Shown here piece by piece: positions 26,383 to 34,750 of a stretch of 64,000 nt of DNA. Source of the stretch: Scleromatobacter sp039920745. GTDB lineage: Bacteria > Pseudomonadota > Gammaproteobacteria > Burkholderiales > Burkholderiaceae_C. Every line of letters begins with the position of its first letter. Positions within the stretch are counted from its first letter, which is position 1. The stretch lies in assembly GCA_039920745.1 (NCBI GenBank), contig JBDSDD010000064.1, forward strand, positions 124,001 to 188,000, given 5' to 3'. A program made the position numbers and the translations under genes. The notes below the pieces were generated by a model, which was not told the DNA's origin, did no database searches, and saw only the letters and a list, made by a program, of their open reading frames with translations.

Positions 26383-26617
26383 GAGGGCTCGGTCTGGGCG
26401 CGCGTTGCGGATTCTTGGCCTGCGTTCGGGCGCGCGGGGCGCCAGGCAGTGGATGACTGCGGCGCTCTGCCGATCGCAAAACCCTCCGATTTTACAAGTC
26501 ACGGGCGCCTGGGGCTAGGGGCAACCCGAATGCCGGCCCCATTTTCAGGCGCCGACGCCTGGTTTCGAGACCTCCTGCACGCTTGCCACCCGCCCGAGCG
26601 GCGCGCCGGCCCCGCCA

Positions 26618-26646
26618 TTGACGCGCCGTGGCTACCCTCGCACAAT
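26618..26646 (+). promoter_or_regulatory. Promoter of the YegD-like gene
   Basis: TTGACG (26618-26623), a 17-base spacer and CACAAT (26641-26646) form a reasonable sigma-70 promoter, five and four of six consensus bases respectively. Transcription would start near 26653, leaving a leader of about 27 bases before ATG 26680. Confidence 0.6.
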
Positions 26647-26679
26647 CACGCCCCTTTCGCCCTCCACTTCCCGTTTCCC

Positions 26680-28041
26680 ATGCCGGCCTCCGCCTATTCC
26701 GCCGACGCGCCCCGCGTCGGCAGCCCGACCCCGGCTGACGCCCGCAACTACTGCGCGATCGATTTCGGCACCTCCAACTCGGCCGTCGCCGTGCCCACCG
26801 ACACAGGGATGGCGCTGGTGCCGCTGGAGCCGCAGCACGGCGAGCGCGGCAAGACGATGCCCACTGCAGTCTTCTACGTGGCCGAGGGCAAGGATCTGCA
26901 CACGCTGCCCAAGCTCTACGGCCGCGCGGCCGTCGCCGCCTACGTCGACGGCACCGACGGCCGCTTGATGCGCTCGATGAAAAGCGTACTCGGCTCGGCG
27001 CTGATGGACCAGCACACCGACATCGGCGCCGGCAGGTCGGTCGCGTTCGGCGACGTGATCTCCAGCTACCTGCTGCACCTCAAGCGCGCCGCGCAGGCGC
27101 ACGCGGGACGCGAGATCGATCGCGTCGTGCTGGGCCGCCCGGTCTTCTTCGTCGACGACGACCCCGAGCGCGACGCCGCTGCCCAGGCCTCGCTGGAGGC
27201 CGCTGCGCGCGCGGTCGGCTTCCAGGAAGTGCGCTTCCAGTACGAGCCGATCGCCGCCGCGTTTCACTACGAGGAACAGGTCACGCGCGAGCAGACGGTG
27301 ATCGTGGCCGACATCGGCGGCGGCACGTCCGACTTCTCCGTCGTGCGCGTCGGCCCCGGGCGCCGCCAGCACGTCGACCGCCGGGCCGACATCCTGGCCA
27401 GCCACGGCGTGCACAGCGCAGGCACCGACTTCGACCGTCACGTCGAGCTCGCGCGCATCATGCCGGCGCTCGGTTTCGGCGCGTTCGGGCCGCCGCGCAA
27501 GGGCCGCGAACCGCTGGAAGTGCCCAGCCGCATCTATTTCGACCTCGCCACCTGGCACCTGATCAACACCGTCTACCGCCCGCAGCGCCTGATGGAGATC
27601 GCCGCGATGCGCGACGACTACGCCGACCCGCGCCACCATGCGCGCCTGATGACGACGCTGCGCGACCGCCTGGGCCACTCGCTGGCCGGCCTGGCCGAGG
27701 ACGCGAAGATCGCCGTCGCCCAGGGCGGCACGCACGAGATCGACCTGTTCGAGATCGAGCGCGACCTGGCCGTCAGCGTCAGCGAGGAGCAGGCCGTCGC
27801 GGCGATCGGCAACGACCTCGAACGCATCGTGCAGGCCGCACGCGACACCGCGCGCCTGGCCGGGTTGCAGCCCGACCAGGTCGACGCGCTCTACTTCACT
27901 GGCGGCTCCACCGGCCTGCGCCTGCTGGCCGATCGCCTCGCTGCGGCGTTCCCCAACGCGCAGGCGGTGCACGGCGACCGCTTCGCCAGCGTCGCCACGG
28001 GGCTGGGGCTGGAGGCCAGGCGGCACTTCACGCTCGCCTGA
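26680..28041 (+). CDS. Hsp70-family protein, YegD-like
   Basis: This 453-residue protein consists of an actin-like ATPase domain only. Phosphate motif 1 is AIDFGTSNSAVAV (about residues 24-36), phosphate motif 2 is ADIGGGTSDFSVV (about 209-221), and the adenosine motif is YFTGGSTGLRLLADRL (about 406-421). The substrate-binding domain of DnaK is absent, as in E. coli YegD (450 residues). It should bind ATP; its client or partner is unknown. It stands alone with its own promoter, between purB and a glutathione transferase gene. Confidence 0.92.
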   Translation: MPASAYSADAPRVGSPTPADARNYCAIDFGTSNSAVAVPTDTGMALVPLEPQHGERGKTMPTAVFYVAEGKDLHTLPKLYGRAAVAAYVDGTDGRLMRSMKSVLGSALMDQHTDIGAGRSVAFGDVISSYLLHLKRAAQAHAGREIDRVVLGRPVFFVDDDPERDAAAQASLEAAARAVGFQEVRFQYEPIAAAFHYEEQVTREQTVIVADIGGGTSDFSVVRVGPGRRQHVDRRADILASHGVHSAGTDFDRHVELARIMPALGFGAFGPPRKGREPLEVPSRIYFDLATWHLINTVYRPQRLMEIAAMRDDYADPRHHARLMTTLRDRLGHSLAGLAEDAKIAVAQGGTHEIDLFEIERDLAVSVSEEQAVAAIGNDLERIVQAARDTARLAGLQPDQVDALYFTGGSTGLRLLADRLAAAFPNAQAVHGDRFASVATGLGLEARRHFTLA

Positions 28042-28285
28042 CCAGCCAATCCTGCTGCCGTGTTGCGGTACTGAGACAGGAGCCCCCCAGTTCATGGGCT
28101 CCGCGCTGGCGCGATGCATGCTTCGCCAGAGGCATGTCCCGGGCGTCAGCAGCCGGCTGGCACGCCCCTGGTGCCTGCCTACGCGATTTCCGGCCGTCGT
28201 AAAACCCCCGCATGGGCGCCCTCGGCATGCCGCTTTTCGGGGGGTGCTTCGATAGAATGCAACTCAGTCCAAGCTCCCTGCCCAC

Positions 28286-28903
28286 ATGAAACTCATCGGA
28301 TCTCTCACCAGCCCTTACGTTCGCAAAGTGCGTGTCGTGCTGGCGGAGAAGAAGCTCGACTACAACTTCGTCCTCGAGGACGTCTGGGGCAGCGACGCAA
28401 TCCTCGCCTCCAACCCGCTCGGCAAGGTGCCTTGCCTGGTGATGGAAGGCGCCGAGGCCGTGTTCGACTCGCGCGTCATCGTCGAATACGTCGACACGCT
28501 GTCGCCGGTGGGCAAGCTCATTCCCGGGTCGGGCCGCGAGCGGGTCGAGGTGCGCACGTGGGAGGCGCTGGCCGACGGCCTGCTCGATGCCTGCGTCATC
28601 GCCCGGATGGAAGCCACCTGGACCGGCCGCACCGAGGCCCAGCGTTGCCAGGCCTGGATCGACCGCCAGCAGGTGCGCATCGCCGCCACGCTCAAGTCCA
28701 TCAGCCAGGGCCTGGGCGAAAAGGCCTACTGCGTCGGCACGCACTTCACGCTGGCCGACATCGCCGTGGGCTGCGCGCTCGGCTACCTCGACTTCCGCTT
28801 CCCCGAGAACACCTGGCGCACCGACTACCCCAACATCGTCCGCCTGGCCGACAAGCTGGCCGTGCGCCAGAGCTTCATCGACACCGTGCCGCCCGTGGCG
28901 TGA
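28286..28903 (+). CDS. Glutathione S-transferase family protein
   Basis: This 205-residue protein has an N-terminal thioredoxin-like fold beginning KLIGSLTSPYVRKVRVVLAEKKL, where Ser7 or Ser10 is the likely glutathione-activating residue. NPLGKVPCLV with its cis-Pro and FDSRVIVEY with the glutathione-contacting Ser follow. The C-terminal helical domain holds the folding motif HFTLADIAVGCALGYLDF. It resembles E. coli YibF in layout. A TAGAAT at 28253-28258 may be its -10. A bidirectional terminator separates it from the convergent glutamate-synthase-like gene. Confidence 0.92.
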   Translation: MKLIGSLTSPYVRKVRVVLAEKKLDYNFVLEDVWGSDAILASNPLGKVPCLVMEGAEAVFDSRVIVEYVDTLSPVGKLIPGSGRERVEVRTWEALADGLLDACVIARMEATWTGRTEAQRCQAWIDRQQVRIAATLKSISQGLGEKAYCVGTHFTLADIAVGCALGYLDFRFPENTWRTDYPNIVRLADKLAVRQSFIDTVPPVA

Positions 28904-28926
28904 CGCGCGTGCGCCACGCGCCTTGA

Positions 28927-28952
28927 AAAATGCGGCCCGCGGGCCGCATTTT
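28927..28952. terminator. Bidirectional rho-independent terminator
   Basis: This is a perfect palindrome with a core of TGCGGCCCGCGGGCCGCA, flanked by A4 on the left and T4 on the right, 13 bases per arm. It lies 23 bases after the glutathione transferase stop and 22 bases after the convergent gene's stop, so it can serve both. Confidence 0.9.
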
Positions 28953-28974
28953 CATTGCTCGCACGCACAGCGGA

Positions 28975-30693
28975 TCAGACCACCAGGTCCAACGGCGCCT
29001 GCGGCTCGCCCAGCGTCGGCAACGGCACCTTCAGGCCCTGGGCGACGCCATCGGCCGCGGCCGGTGCGAAGCTGTCGGAGCGCGAGAGCGGCCAGTAGAC
29101 CTTGTAGACGTTGTGCGGCCACGCGGCCTCGCCGTGCGCGGCCGCGAGCAGCGAGCCCGGGGCGATGAACTGCAGGTGGTTGGCGAGCAGCTTGACCTTG
29201 TCGCCGGCCACGCGTCGCACCACGTGGTTGGCCGTGATCTGGTTCGGATGCTGCAGGCCGGTGGCCTGCACCAGTTCCTTGAGCGCCTCCAGCGTCAGGC
29301 GGTGGTAGTTGTGCACGCGCTCGATCTTGGAGGGCACCACCAGCGCCTTCTGGCGCAGCGGATCCTGCGTGGCGACGCCCGTCGGGCAATGGTCGGTGTG
29401 GCAACTCTGCGACTGGATGCAGCCGAGCGCGAACATGAAGCCGCGCGCCGAATTGCACCAGTTGGCGCCGAGCGCCATCATGCGCGCGATGTCGAACGCG
29501 CTGACGACCTTGCCGGCGCAGCCTATTTTGATCTTGTCGCGCAGGTTCAGTCCGACGAGCGTGTTGTGCACCAGCAGCAGGCCTTCTTGCAGCGGCGCGC
29601 CGACGTGGTCGGTGAACTCCAGCGGCGCGGCGCCGGTGCCGCCCTCGCCACCGTCGACGACGATGAAGTCGGGCAGCAGCCCGGTCTCCAGCATCGCCTT
29701 GCACAGCGCGAACCATTCCCACGGGTGGCCCACGCAGAACTTGAAGCCGATGGGCTTGCCGCCTGAGAGCTCACGCAGCCTGGCGATGAATTCGAGCATC
29801 TCGACAGGGGTCGAGAACGCGCTGTGGCTGGCCGGCGAGATGCAGTCGACGCCCCGCTCCACGCCGCGCGCGTCGGCGATCTCCTGCGTCACCTTCGGCC
29901 CGGGCAACACGCCGCCGTGGCCGGGCTTGGCGCCCTGGCTCAGCTTGAGCTCGATCATCTTGACCTGCGGCTCGGTCGCGTGCCGGGCGAACATGTCGGC
30001 ATTGAAGCTGCCGTCCGGATTGCGGCAGCCGAAGTAGCCCGAAGCAACTTCCCAGATCAGGTCGCCGCCCTGCGCGCGGTGGTGCACGCTGATCGACCCT
30101 TCGCCGGTGTCGTGCGCGAAGTTGCCGCGCAGCGCGCCGCCGTTCAGCGCCCGGATGGCCGCGCCGCTCAACGCGCCGAAGCTCATCGCGCTGATGTTGA
30201 AGATGCTGGCCTCGTAGGGCTGCGCGCAGCCCGCGCCGATGGTCACGCGGAAGTCATGCGACGCCAGCTTGGTCGGCTGCAGCGAGTGGTTGATCCACTC
30301 GTAGCCTTCGGCCTGGACGTCGAGCTGGGTGCCCAGCGGACGCTTGTCGGGTTCGCCCTTGGCGCGCTGGTACACGAGCGAGCGCTGCTGGCGCGAGAAG
30401 GGCGCCGCCTCGTTGTCGCCCTCGATGAAGTACTGGCGCATCTCTGGGCGGATGAACTCGAACAGGAAGCGCATGTGCCCGATGACCGGGTAGTTGCGCA
30501 GGATCGAGTGGCGGCGCTGGCGCACGTCGCGCACACCGGTGACCACGCCGAACAGCCCCAGCAAAGCCCAGAGGCCACCGGTGTGGACGATGACCTCGGT
30601 GAACGCGCCGATCAGCATCACCACGGCGCAGGTGAACCACGCCAGGTAACGGATCGGGAAGAATCGATCGAGCGACAACAGCCAGTTGGGCAT
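28975..30693 (-). CDS. FMN-binding glutamate-synthase-family protein, membrane-anchored
   Basis: This 572-residue protein starts with two membrane helices (about 14-34 and 38-52) and continues with a glutamate-synthase-type FMN barrel (about 110-530). Barrel signatures include ISAMSFGALS, GEGSIS, KPGHGGVLPG, VVDGGEGGTGAAP and CAGKVVSAFDIARMMALGA. The Cys cluster CIQSQSCHTDHCPTG (about 428-442) corresponds to the 3Fe-4S site of glutamate synthase. No glutaminase domain is present. Such stand-alone proteins are widespread but their reaction is not established; an electron-transfer or glutamate-linked redox role is inferred. Confidence 0.9.
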   Translation of the reverse strand: MPNWLLSLDRFFPIRYLAWFTCAVVMLIGAFTEVIVHTGGLWALLGLFGVVTGVRDVRQRRHSILRNYPVIGHMRFLFEFIRPEMRQYFIEGDNEAAPFSRQQRSLVYQRAKGEPDKRPLGTQLDVQAEGYEWINHSLQPTKLASHDFRVTIGAGCAQPYEASIFNISAMSFGALSGAAIRALNGGALRGNFAHDTGEGSISVHHRAQGGDLIWEVASGYFGCRNPDGSFNADMFARHATEPQVKMIELKLSQGAKPGHGGVLPGPKVTQEIADARGVERGVDCISPASHSAFSTPVEMLEFIARLRELSGGKPIGFKFCVGHPWEWFALCKAMLETGLLPDFIVVDGGEGGTGAAPLEFTDHVGAPLQEGLLLVHNTLVGLNLRDKIKIGCAGKVVSAFDIARMMALGANWCNSARGFMFALGCIQSQSCHTDHCPTGVATQDPLRQKALVVPSKIERVHNYHRLTLEALKELVQATGLQHPNQITANHVVRRVAGDKVKLLANHLQFIAPGSLLAAAHGEAAWPHNVYKVYWPLSRSDSFAPAAADGVAQGLKVPLPTLGEPQAPLDLVV

Positions 30694-30867
30694 GGGGATG
30701 TCTCGTGGTTTTTCTCGAAAGGCTCGCCCGCGCGGGAGAGCCCGGTCTCGGCATCATCGGCGCATCGGGCGCCAATCTTGAATGACGATCCCGCGCACCC
30801 GGCGCGACCGGCCGGACGTTCAGGCCAATGTAATGCTGGGCGGGCCGGCGCGTCCCGGTAACTTCCC

Positions 30868-31317
30868 TCAGCCGTCCACGTTCGCGCGCACGCGGAACTC
30901 GCGCTGAAGCCCCCACGGGCGCTTGACGCCGGGCGCCTCGCTCGACAAGGGCCAGGCCCAGCGGGGCTTGGCGAAGACCTCGACGCTCCACAACGCATCG
31001 CCCAGGAACTGGAACCGCACCTCGCGCGGCGGCAGCAGCTTGGGCTTGCCGAAGATGCCCAGCGCGTAGATCACGCCGATGCTGGCGGTGTCCAGCAATA
31101 GACCCTGCGCCGAGACGAGGTGGACGCACAGCAGTTCCTCCATCGTCACACCCTCGGTGACGAAGACGAGGTAGCGGCCGTCGACCTCCACCGCCGCCTC
31201 GAACACCTTGCCGGCCACGCGCTGGCCGGTCGGGCGTCCCGCGATGCAGATCTCGCATTGCGGCACCGCGCCGCGGTCCGGCGCGGGGCGGATGGTGATC
31301 TCGTCGGCGACTCTCAA
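30868..31317 (-). CDS. Conserved-looking protein of unknown function
   Basis: This 149-residue soluble protein has no signal or membrane helix. It alternates beta-like stretches (GRYLVFVTEGVTMEELLCVHLV, REVRFQFLGDALWSVEVF) with short polar loops. Codon use is strongly GC-ending, which supports it as real. The only start codon available before the conserved-looking beginning is TTG 31317, and no clear ribosome-binding site is seen, so the exact start is uncertain. It lies between the glutamate-synthase-like gene and a MipA-type gene on the same strand, with gaps of 174 and 75 bases. I do not recognise the family. Confidence 0.65.
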   Translation of the reverse strand: MRVADEITIRPAPDRGAVPQCEICIAGRPTGQRVAGKVFEAAVEVDGRYLVFVTEGVTMEELLCVHLVSAQGLLLDTASIGVIYALGIFGKPKLLPPREVRFQFLGDALWSVEVFAKPRWAWPLSSEAPGVKRPWGLQREFRVRANVDG

Positions 31318-31392
31318 GTGCGGTGCCGTTGCATCAGACAGGCCTGCGCCTGCGAGCTGCGGTGCGAGCGCCTGCTGGCGGCCGTGCGGCGC

Positions 31393-32292
31393 TCATTCGA
31401 CACCCGATTCACTCGCGTGCCACACGCCCCAGATCAGGCTGACGCCGATGCCCGCGTCCTGCTTGCTGCGCACCAGCGGGCTGGCCTCGTTGGCGCCGCC
31501 GCGCACCGTCTCGACCTGCGCGAAGTACTGCAGCCGCAGCGTCGAATTGATGCGATGGCGCAGGCTGGCGTTCAGGCGTGAGGCGATCAGGCCGGCCTTG
31601 GCGTCGTAGGCTGGTCGGTCGGCCGTCGCATATGGCGAGCCGACGCCGTAGTACAGCTGGTTGAGCGATCGATCGGCGAACAGCGTGCTGGCCGACACGA
31701 CCAGTGCGAACGACGGGCCCGTCCACGCGGTGTGCAACAGGCGCGGCTCGAAGGTCCAGCCGCGGTGCGCGAAGCCGTGGTTGACGTCGAAGACAGCGCG
31801 CACGGGGATCTCCAGTTGCGTCAGTCGCGGCTCGCGCTTCTCGCCGACCAGGTCCCCCAGGTTGACCTTGAGCGCCGGCCCGATCTCCACCAGCGTGCCG
31901 ATGGAGGGCATGCCCTGGCGCACGCGGACCTTGTTGGCCGCCGAGCCGAACGAGGCCGAGCCGCTGACGTCCCACTCGAAGCGTGGCGAGCGGAACGCGC
32001 GCAGGCCGATGCCGTTGCCGTCGGCGCGGATCAGCGAGCCGCGGTAGATGCCGAACGGCAGGATGCGCAGGCGGGCGAGGTGCTGGTCGGAGCCCGGATA
32101 CGCCGGCTGGTAGGCGGCGATCGCGACGGCGCCGATCTCCCAGAGCGGCAGCGGCTCATTGGGGCGGGTCGGCTCGGTGGCGCCGGCGGTGTCGGCGGCG
32201 CTCTCCTGGGCGTGTGCCGGCGCGAGCAGCGCGGTCGCCAGCGCGGCGGCGAAGGACAGCGGGCGAAGAAAGGGCGCGAGGGTTCGAGGCAA
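31393..32292 (-). CDS. MipA/OmpV-family outer-membrane protein
   Basis: This 299-residue outer-membrane barrel has a signal peptide ending AHA-Q near residue 28. It then shows the family beginning WEIGAVAIAAYQPAYPGSDQ, repeated amphipathic strands (YRGSLIRADGNGIGLRAF, GYFTFE-like turns), and an aromatic C-terminus. MipA/OmpV proteins are linked to murein enzymes or to outer-membrane stress, but their role is poorly fixed. I chose TTG 32292 because AGGAA stands seven bases before it and the signal peptide then has a normal length. It is divergent from metX. Confidence 0.83.
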   Translation of the reverse strand: MPRTLAPFLRPLSFAAALATALLAPAHAQESAADTAGATEPTRPNEPLPLWEIGAVAIAAYQPAYPGSDQHLARLRILPFGIYRGSLIRADGNGIGLRAFRSPRFEWDVSGSASFGSAANKVRVRQGMPSIGTLVEIGPALKVNLGDLVGEKREPRLTQLEIPVRAVFDVNHGFAHRGWTFEPRLLHTAWTGPSFALVVSASTLFADRSLNQLYYGVGSPYATADRPAYDAKAGLIASRLNASLRHRINSTLRLQYFAQVETVRGGANEASPLVRSKQDAGIGVSLIWGVWHASESGVE

Positions 32293-32378
32293 GGCGGCGT
32301 TCCTGTGGGCATCGGTCAAACGCCGGCACGGGCGTCGGGCATCGCCCGCACACAAGGCGGTCGATGGCGCCGGGCCAC

Positions 32379-32384
32379 TATACT
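32379..32384 (+). promoter_or_regulatory. metX: Probable -10 box of the metX transcript
   Basis: TATACT stands seven bases before the predicted 5' end of the SAM-II element, which fits transcription starting at the aptamer itself. A good -35 is not apparent at the usual distance. Confidence 0.5.
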
Positions 32385-32390
32385 TAGGCC

Positions 32391-32447
32391 ATAGCGCCGA
32401 TTTGATTTCCGGCTTGCGGGCGCTCTATAAATTTCGCTAAAGAGGGG
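32391..32447 (+). promoter_or_regulatory. SAM-II riboswitch upstream of metX
   Basis: The conserved SAM-II (SAM-alpha) elements are present in order: the stem AGCGCC (32393-32398) pairs with GGCGCT (32419-32424), the loop carries GATTTGATTTCCGGCTTGC (32399-32417), the A+T-rich joint is ATAAAT (32427-32432), and the 3' pseudoknot strand is GCTAAAGAGG (32436-32445). In this class, SAM binding stabilises the pseudoknot and hides the GAGG segment. Here GAGGGG lies about 75 bases before the metX ATG, so control may act on transcription or on a more distant initiation signal. The downstream gene makes activated homoserine for methionine, as expected for SAM feedback. Confidence 0.93.
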
Positions 32448-32520
32448 CGCCCTGTCCGGTGTCCGTGCGTTGCGCATTGCCGGTTTCGTCTTCACAGATG
32501 ATTCAAAGAAGGGTGCCGTG

Positions 32521-33759
32521 ATGGGTTCCGTCGGCCGTATCGAGCCGCAGGCGATGCACTTCGCCGAGCCGCTGCCGCTCACCAGCGGCAGGCAATTGAA
32601 CGACTACACATTGGTCTACGAGACCTACGGCACGCTCAACGCCGCGCGCGACAACGCCGTGCTCGTGTGCCACGCACTCAACGCGAGCCACCACGTGGCG
32701 GGCGTCTCGCCCAACGGGGACACCGGCTGGTGGGACAACCTCATCGGGCCGGGCAAGCCGCTCGACACCACCCGCTTCTTCGTGATCGGCGTCAACAACC
32801 CCGGCTCGTGCTTCGGCTCGACCGGGCCCACCGACCGCAACCCCGACCCGAGCGCCAACGGCCGGGTCTACGGCGCCGACTTCCCTGTCGTGACAGTGGA
32901 AGACTGGGTCGACGCGCAGGCGCGCCTGATCGAACGCCTGGGCATCCCCAAGCTCGCCGCCGTGCTGGGCGGCAGCCTCGGCGGCATGCAGGCGCTCGCG
33001 TGGACGCTGCGCTACCCCGGGCGCGTGGCGCATTGCGTGGCGGTGGCGACTGCGCCCAACCTGTCGGCGCAGAACATCGCGTTCAACGAAGTGGCGCGGC
33101 GGGCCATCGTCACCGACCCCGACTTCCACGGTGGCCACTACACCGAGGCCGGCACGGTCCCCAAACGCGGCTTGCGCGTGGCGCGCATGATCGGCCACAT
33201 CACCTACCTGTCGGACGACTCGATGGAGGCCAAGTTCGGCCGCGCCACGCGCGCCGCCAAAGACGATCCGAACAGGCCGCTGCACCAGTACTCGACGCAG
33301 GACATCGAGTTCCAGGTCGAGAGCTACCTGCGCTACCAGGGCGACAAGTTCAGCGAGTACTTCGACGCCAACACCTACCTGCTGATCACCCGCGCGCTCG
33401 ACTACTTCGACCCGGCGCAAGCACACGACGGCGACCTGTCGGCCGCGTTCGAAGTGGCTCGCGCGTGCAAGTTCATGGTCGTCAGCTTCACCACCGACTG
33501 GCGCTTTGCGCCACAGCGTTCGCGCGAGATCGTCAAGGCGTTGGTCGACAACCGCGCCGAGGTCTCGTACGCCGAGATCGACGCGCCGCACGGCCACGAC
33601 GCCTTCTTGCTGGAGGACCCGCGCTATCACGGCGTGATGCGCGCGTACTTCGAACGCATTTCAGGCGCAATCTCGGCCGAAGCGATCCAGGGGGACGAGC
33701 GCCGGGCTACCTCAAGCCTGCCCGCCGTCCCCTCGGCGCCGGAGGGCTCCAATGAGTGA
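32521..33759 (+). CDS. metX: Homoserine O-acyltransferase MetX
   Basis: This 412-residue alpha/beta-hydrolase enzyme acylates homoserine, the first committed step of methionine synthesis. Ser152 in GGSLGGMQ is the nucleophile, with Asp326 (TTDWRF) and His359 (GHDAFLLE) completing the triad. NNPGSCFGSTGP and HYTEAGTVPKRGLRVARMIGH are family signatures. Whether succinyl- or acetyl-CoA is used cannot be decided here; proteobacterial MetX linked to MetW often uses succinyl-CoA. ATG 32521 is preferred over an upstream TTG because the added residues are not conserved. A SAM-II riboswitch lies upstream, and metW overlaps the 3' end. Confidence 0.96.
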   Translation: MGSVGRIEPQAMHFAEPLPLTSGRQLNDYTLVYETYGTLNAARDNAVLVCHALNASHHVAGVSPNGDTGWWDNLIGPGKPLDTTRFFVIGVNNPGSCFGSTGPTDRNPDPSANGRVYGADFPVVTVEDWVDAQARLIERLGIPKLAAVLGGSLGGMQALAWTLRYPGRVAHCVAVATAPNLSAQNIAFNEVARRAIVTDPDFHGGHYTEAGTVPKRGLRVARMIGHITYLSDDSMEAKFGRATRAAKDDPNRPLHQYSTQDIEFQVESYLRYQGDKFSEYFDANTYLLITRALDYFDPAQAHDGDLSAAFEVARACKFMVVSFTTDWRFAPQRSREIVKALVDNRAEVSYAEIDAPHGHDAFLLEDPRYHGVMRAYFERISGAISAEAIQGDERRATSSLPAVPSAPEGSNE

Positions 33760-34336
33760 AAGACGCGACCTGGACATCATCGCCGGCCTCGTCCCGCGGG
33801 GCTCGCGCGTGCTGGACCTCGGCTGCGGCACCGGCGAGGTGCTGGCCCACCTGATCGAGCACCATGGCTGCACGGGCTACGGCATCGAGATCGACGACGC
33901 GAACGTGCTCGCCAGCACGCAACGCGGCGTCAACGTGATCCAGCTCAACCTCGAGGAAGGGCTGGCGCTGTTCGACGACCACAGCTTCGACGTCGTGCTG
34001 CAGCTCGACACGCTGCAGCACCTGCGCAACACCGAGAAGATGCTGCGCGAGACGGCACGCGTGGGCCGCATCGGCGTCGTCAGCTTCCCCAACTTCGCGC
34101 ACTGGCCCAATCGGCTCAGCATCGCGCTGGGCCGCATGCCTGTCACGCGCGCACTGCCCTACGAGTGGTACGACACGCCCAACATCCGCCAGACCACGCA
34201 TGCCGACTTCGAGGTGCTGGCACGCAAGAACGGCCTGGACATTCTCGAGTCGTTCGGCCTGCAGGCCGGGCGCGTGGTGCGGCGCAAGCCCAATCTGATG
34301 GCCAGCGTCGCGGTGTTCAAGTTCCAGCGCAGCTGA
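33752..34336 (+). CDS. metW: Methionine biosynthesis protein MetW
   Basis: This 194-residue methyltransferase-like protein has the SAM-binding motif VLDLGCGTGEVLAHL (about residues 20-34), GIEIDD, and the MetW-specific stretch SFPNFAHWPNRLSIALGRMPVT followed by PYEWYDTPNIR. MetW is always found beside metX in proteobacteria and is thought to support MetX activity rather than methylate a metabolite. The start lies inside metX with an eight-base overlap, so the two are translated together and share the riboswitch. It is convergent with a DUF805 gene, with a 14-base gap and no terminator. Confidence 0.95.
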   Translation: MSERRDLDIIAGLVPRGSRVLDLGCGTGEVLAHLIEHHGCTGYGIEIDDANVLASTQRGVNVIQLNLEEGLALFDDHSFDVVLQLDTLQHLRNTEKMLRETARVGRIGVVSFPNFAHWPNRLSIALGRMPVTRALPYEWYDTPNIRQTTHADFEVLARKNGLDILESFGLQAGRVVRRKPNLMASVAVFKFQRS

Positions 34337-34350
34337 CCCGCCCGAGCCAC

Positions 34351-34671
34351 TCAGGTCGGCGTGGGCGGGGTCTTGCCCAGCTTCGAGAAGAACACGATCA
34401 ACGTGATCCAGCCGACGAGCGGTACGACCAGCAGCGCCCAGCACCAGGGGCTGCGGTCGGTGTCGCGCAGGCGCCGCGTGCCCGCGGCGAAGTAAGGCAC
34501 CAGCATCACGAGCGCGAACGCGCCCGCGGCCCATTGCGCGGCGAAGCCGAGCATCGCGTTGATCACGCAGATGAACAGCACGAACCACCAGAATTCCGAG
34601 CGCGTGGCGCAGCTGGTGAAGTCGGCGTACTTCCTGGTGACGCAAGTCTCGACGGCTTCCTGGATCTGCAT
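34351..34671 (-). CDS. DUF805-family small membrane protein
   Basis: This 106-residue protein has the DUF805 layout: a conserved start with FTSCATRSEFWWFVLF, where Arg-x-x-(F/Y)W marks the first helix. Three membrane helices follow in total, with RRLRDTDRSPWCWALL before the last. Function is unknown in the family. Codon use matches its neighbours. ATG 34671 gives the usual family length. No clear operon link exists, since the next upstream gene on this strand ends 79 bases away. Confidence 0.85.
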   Translation of the reverse strand: MQIQEAVETCVTRKYADFTSCATRSEFWWFVLFICVINAMLGFAAQWAAGAFALVMLVPYFAAGTRRLRDTDRSPWCWALLVVPLVGWITLIVFFSKLGKTPPTPT

Positions 34672-34750
34672 GGCGTGCGCTCTCTGATTCGCGGGGACGG
34701 GATGCCCGGCATCGTATCCGGGATGGCGTGCGCTGTGAACGCACGCGCGT

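Noticed and set aside
26383..26502. Forty-residue N-terminal extension of adenylosuccinate lyase
   Set aside because: The extension (Arg- and Pro-rich) is not conserved, and the normal PurB beginning starts at ATG 26382.
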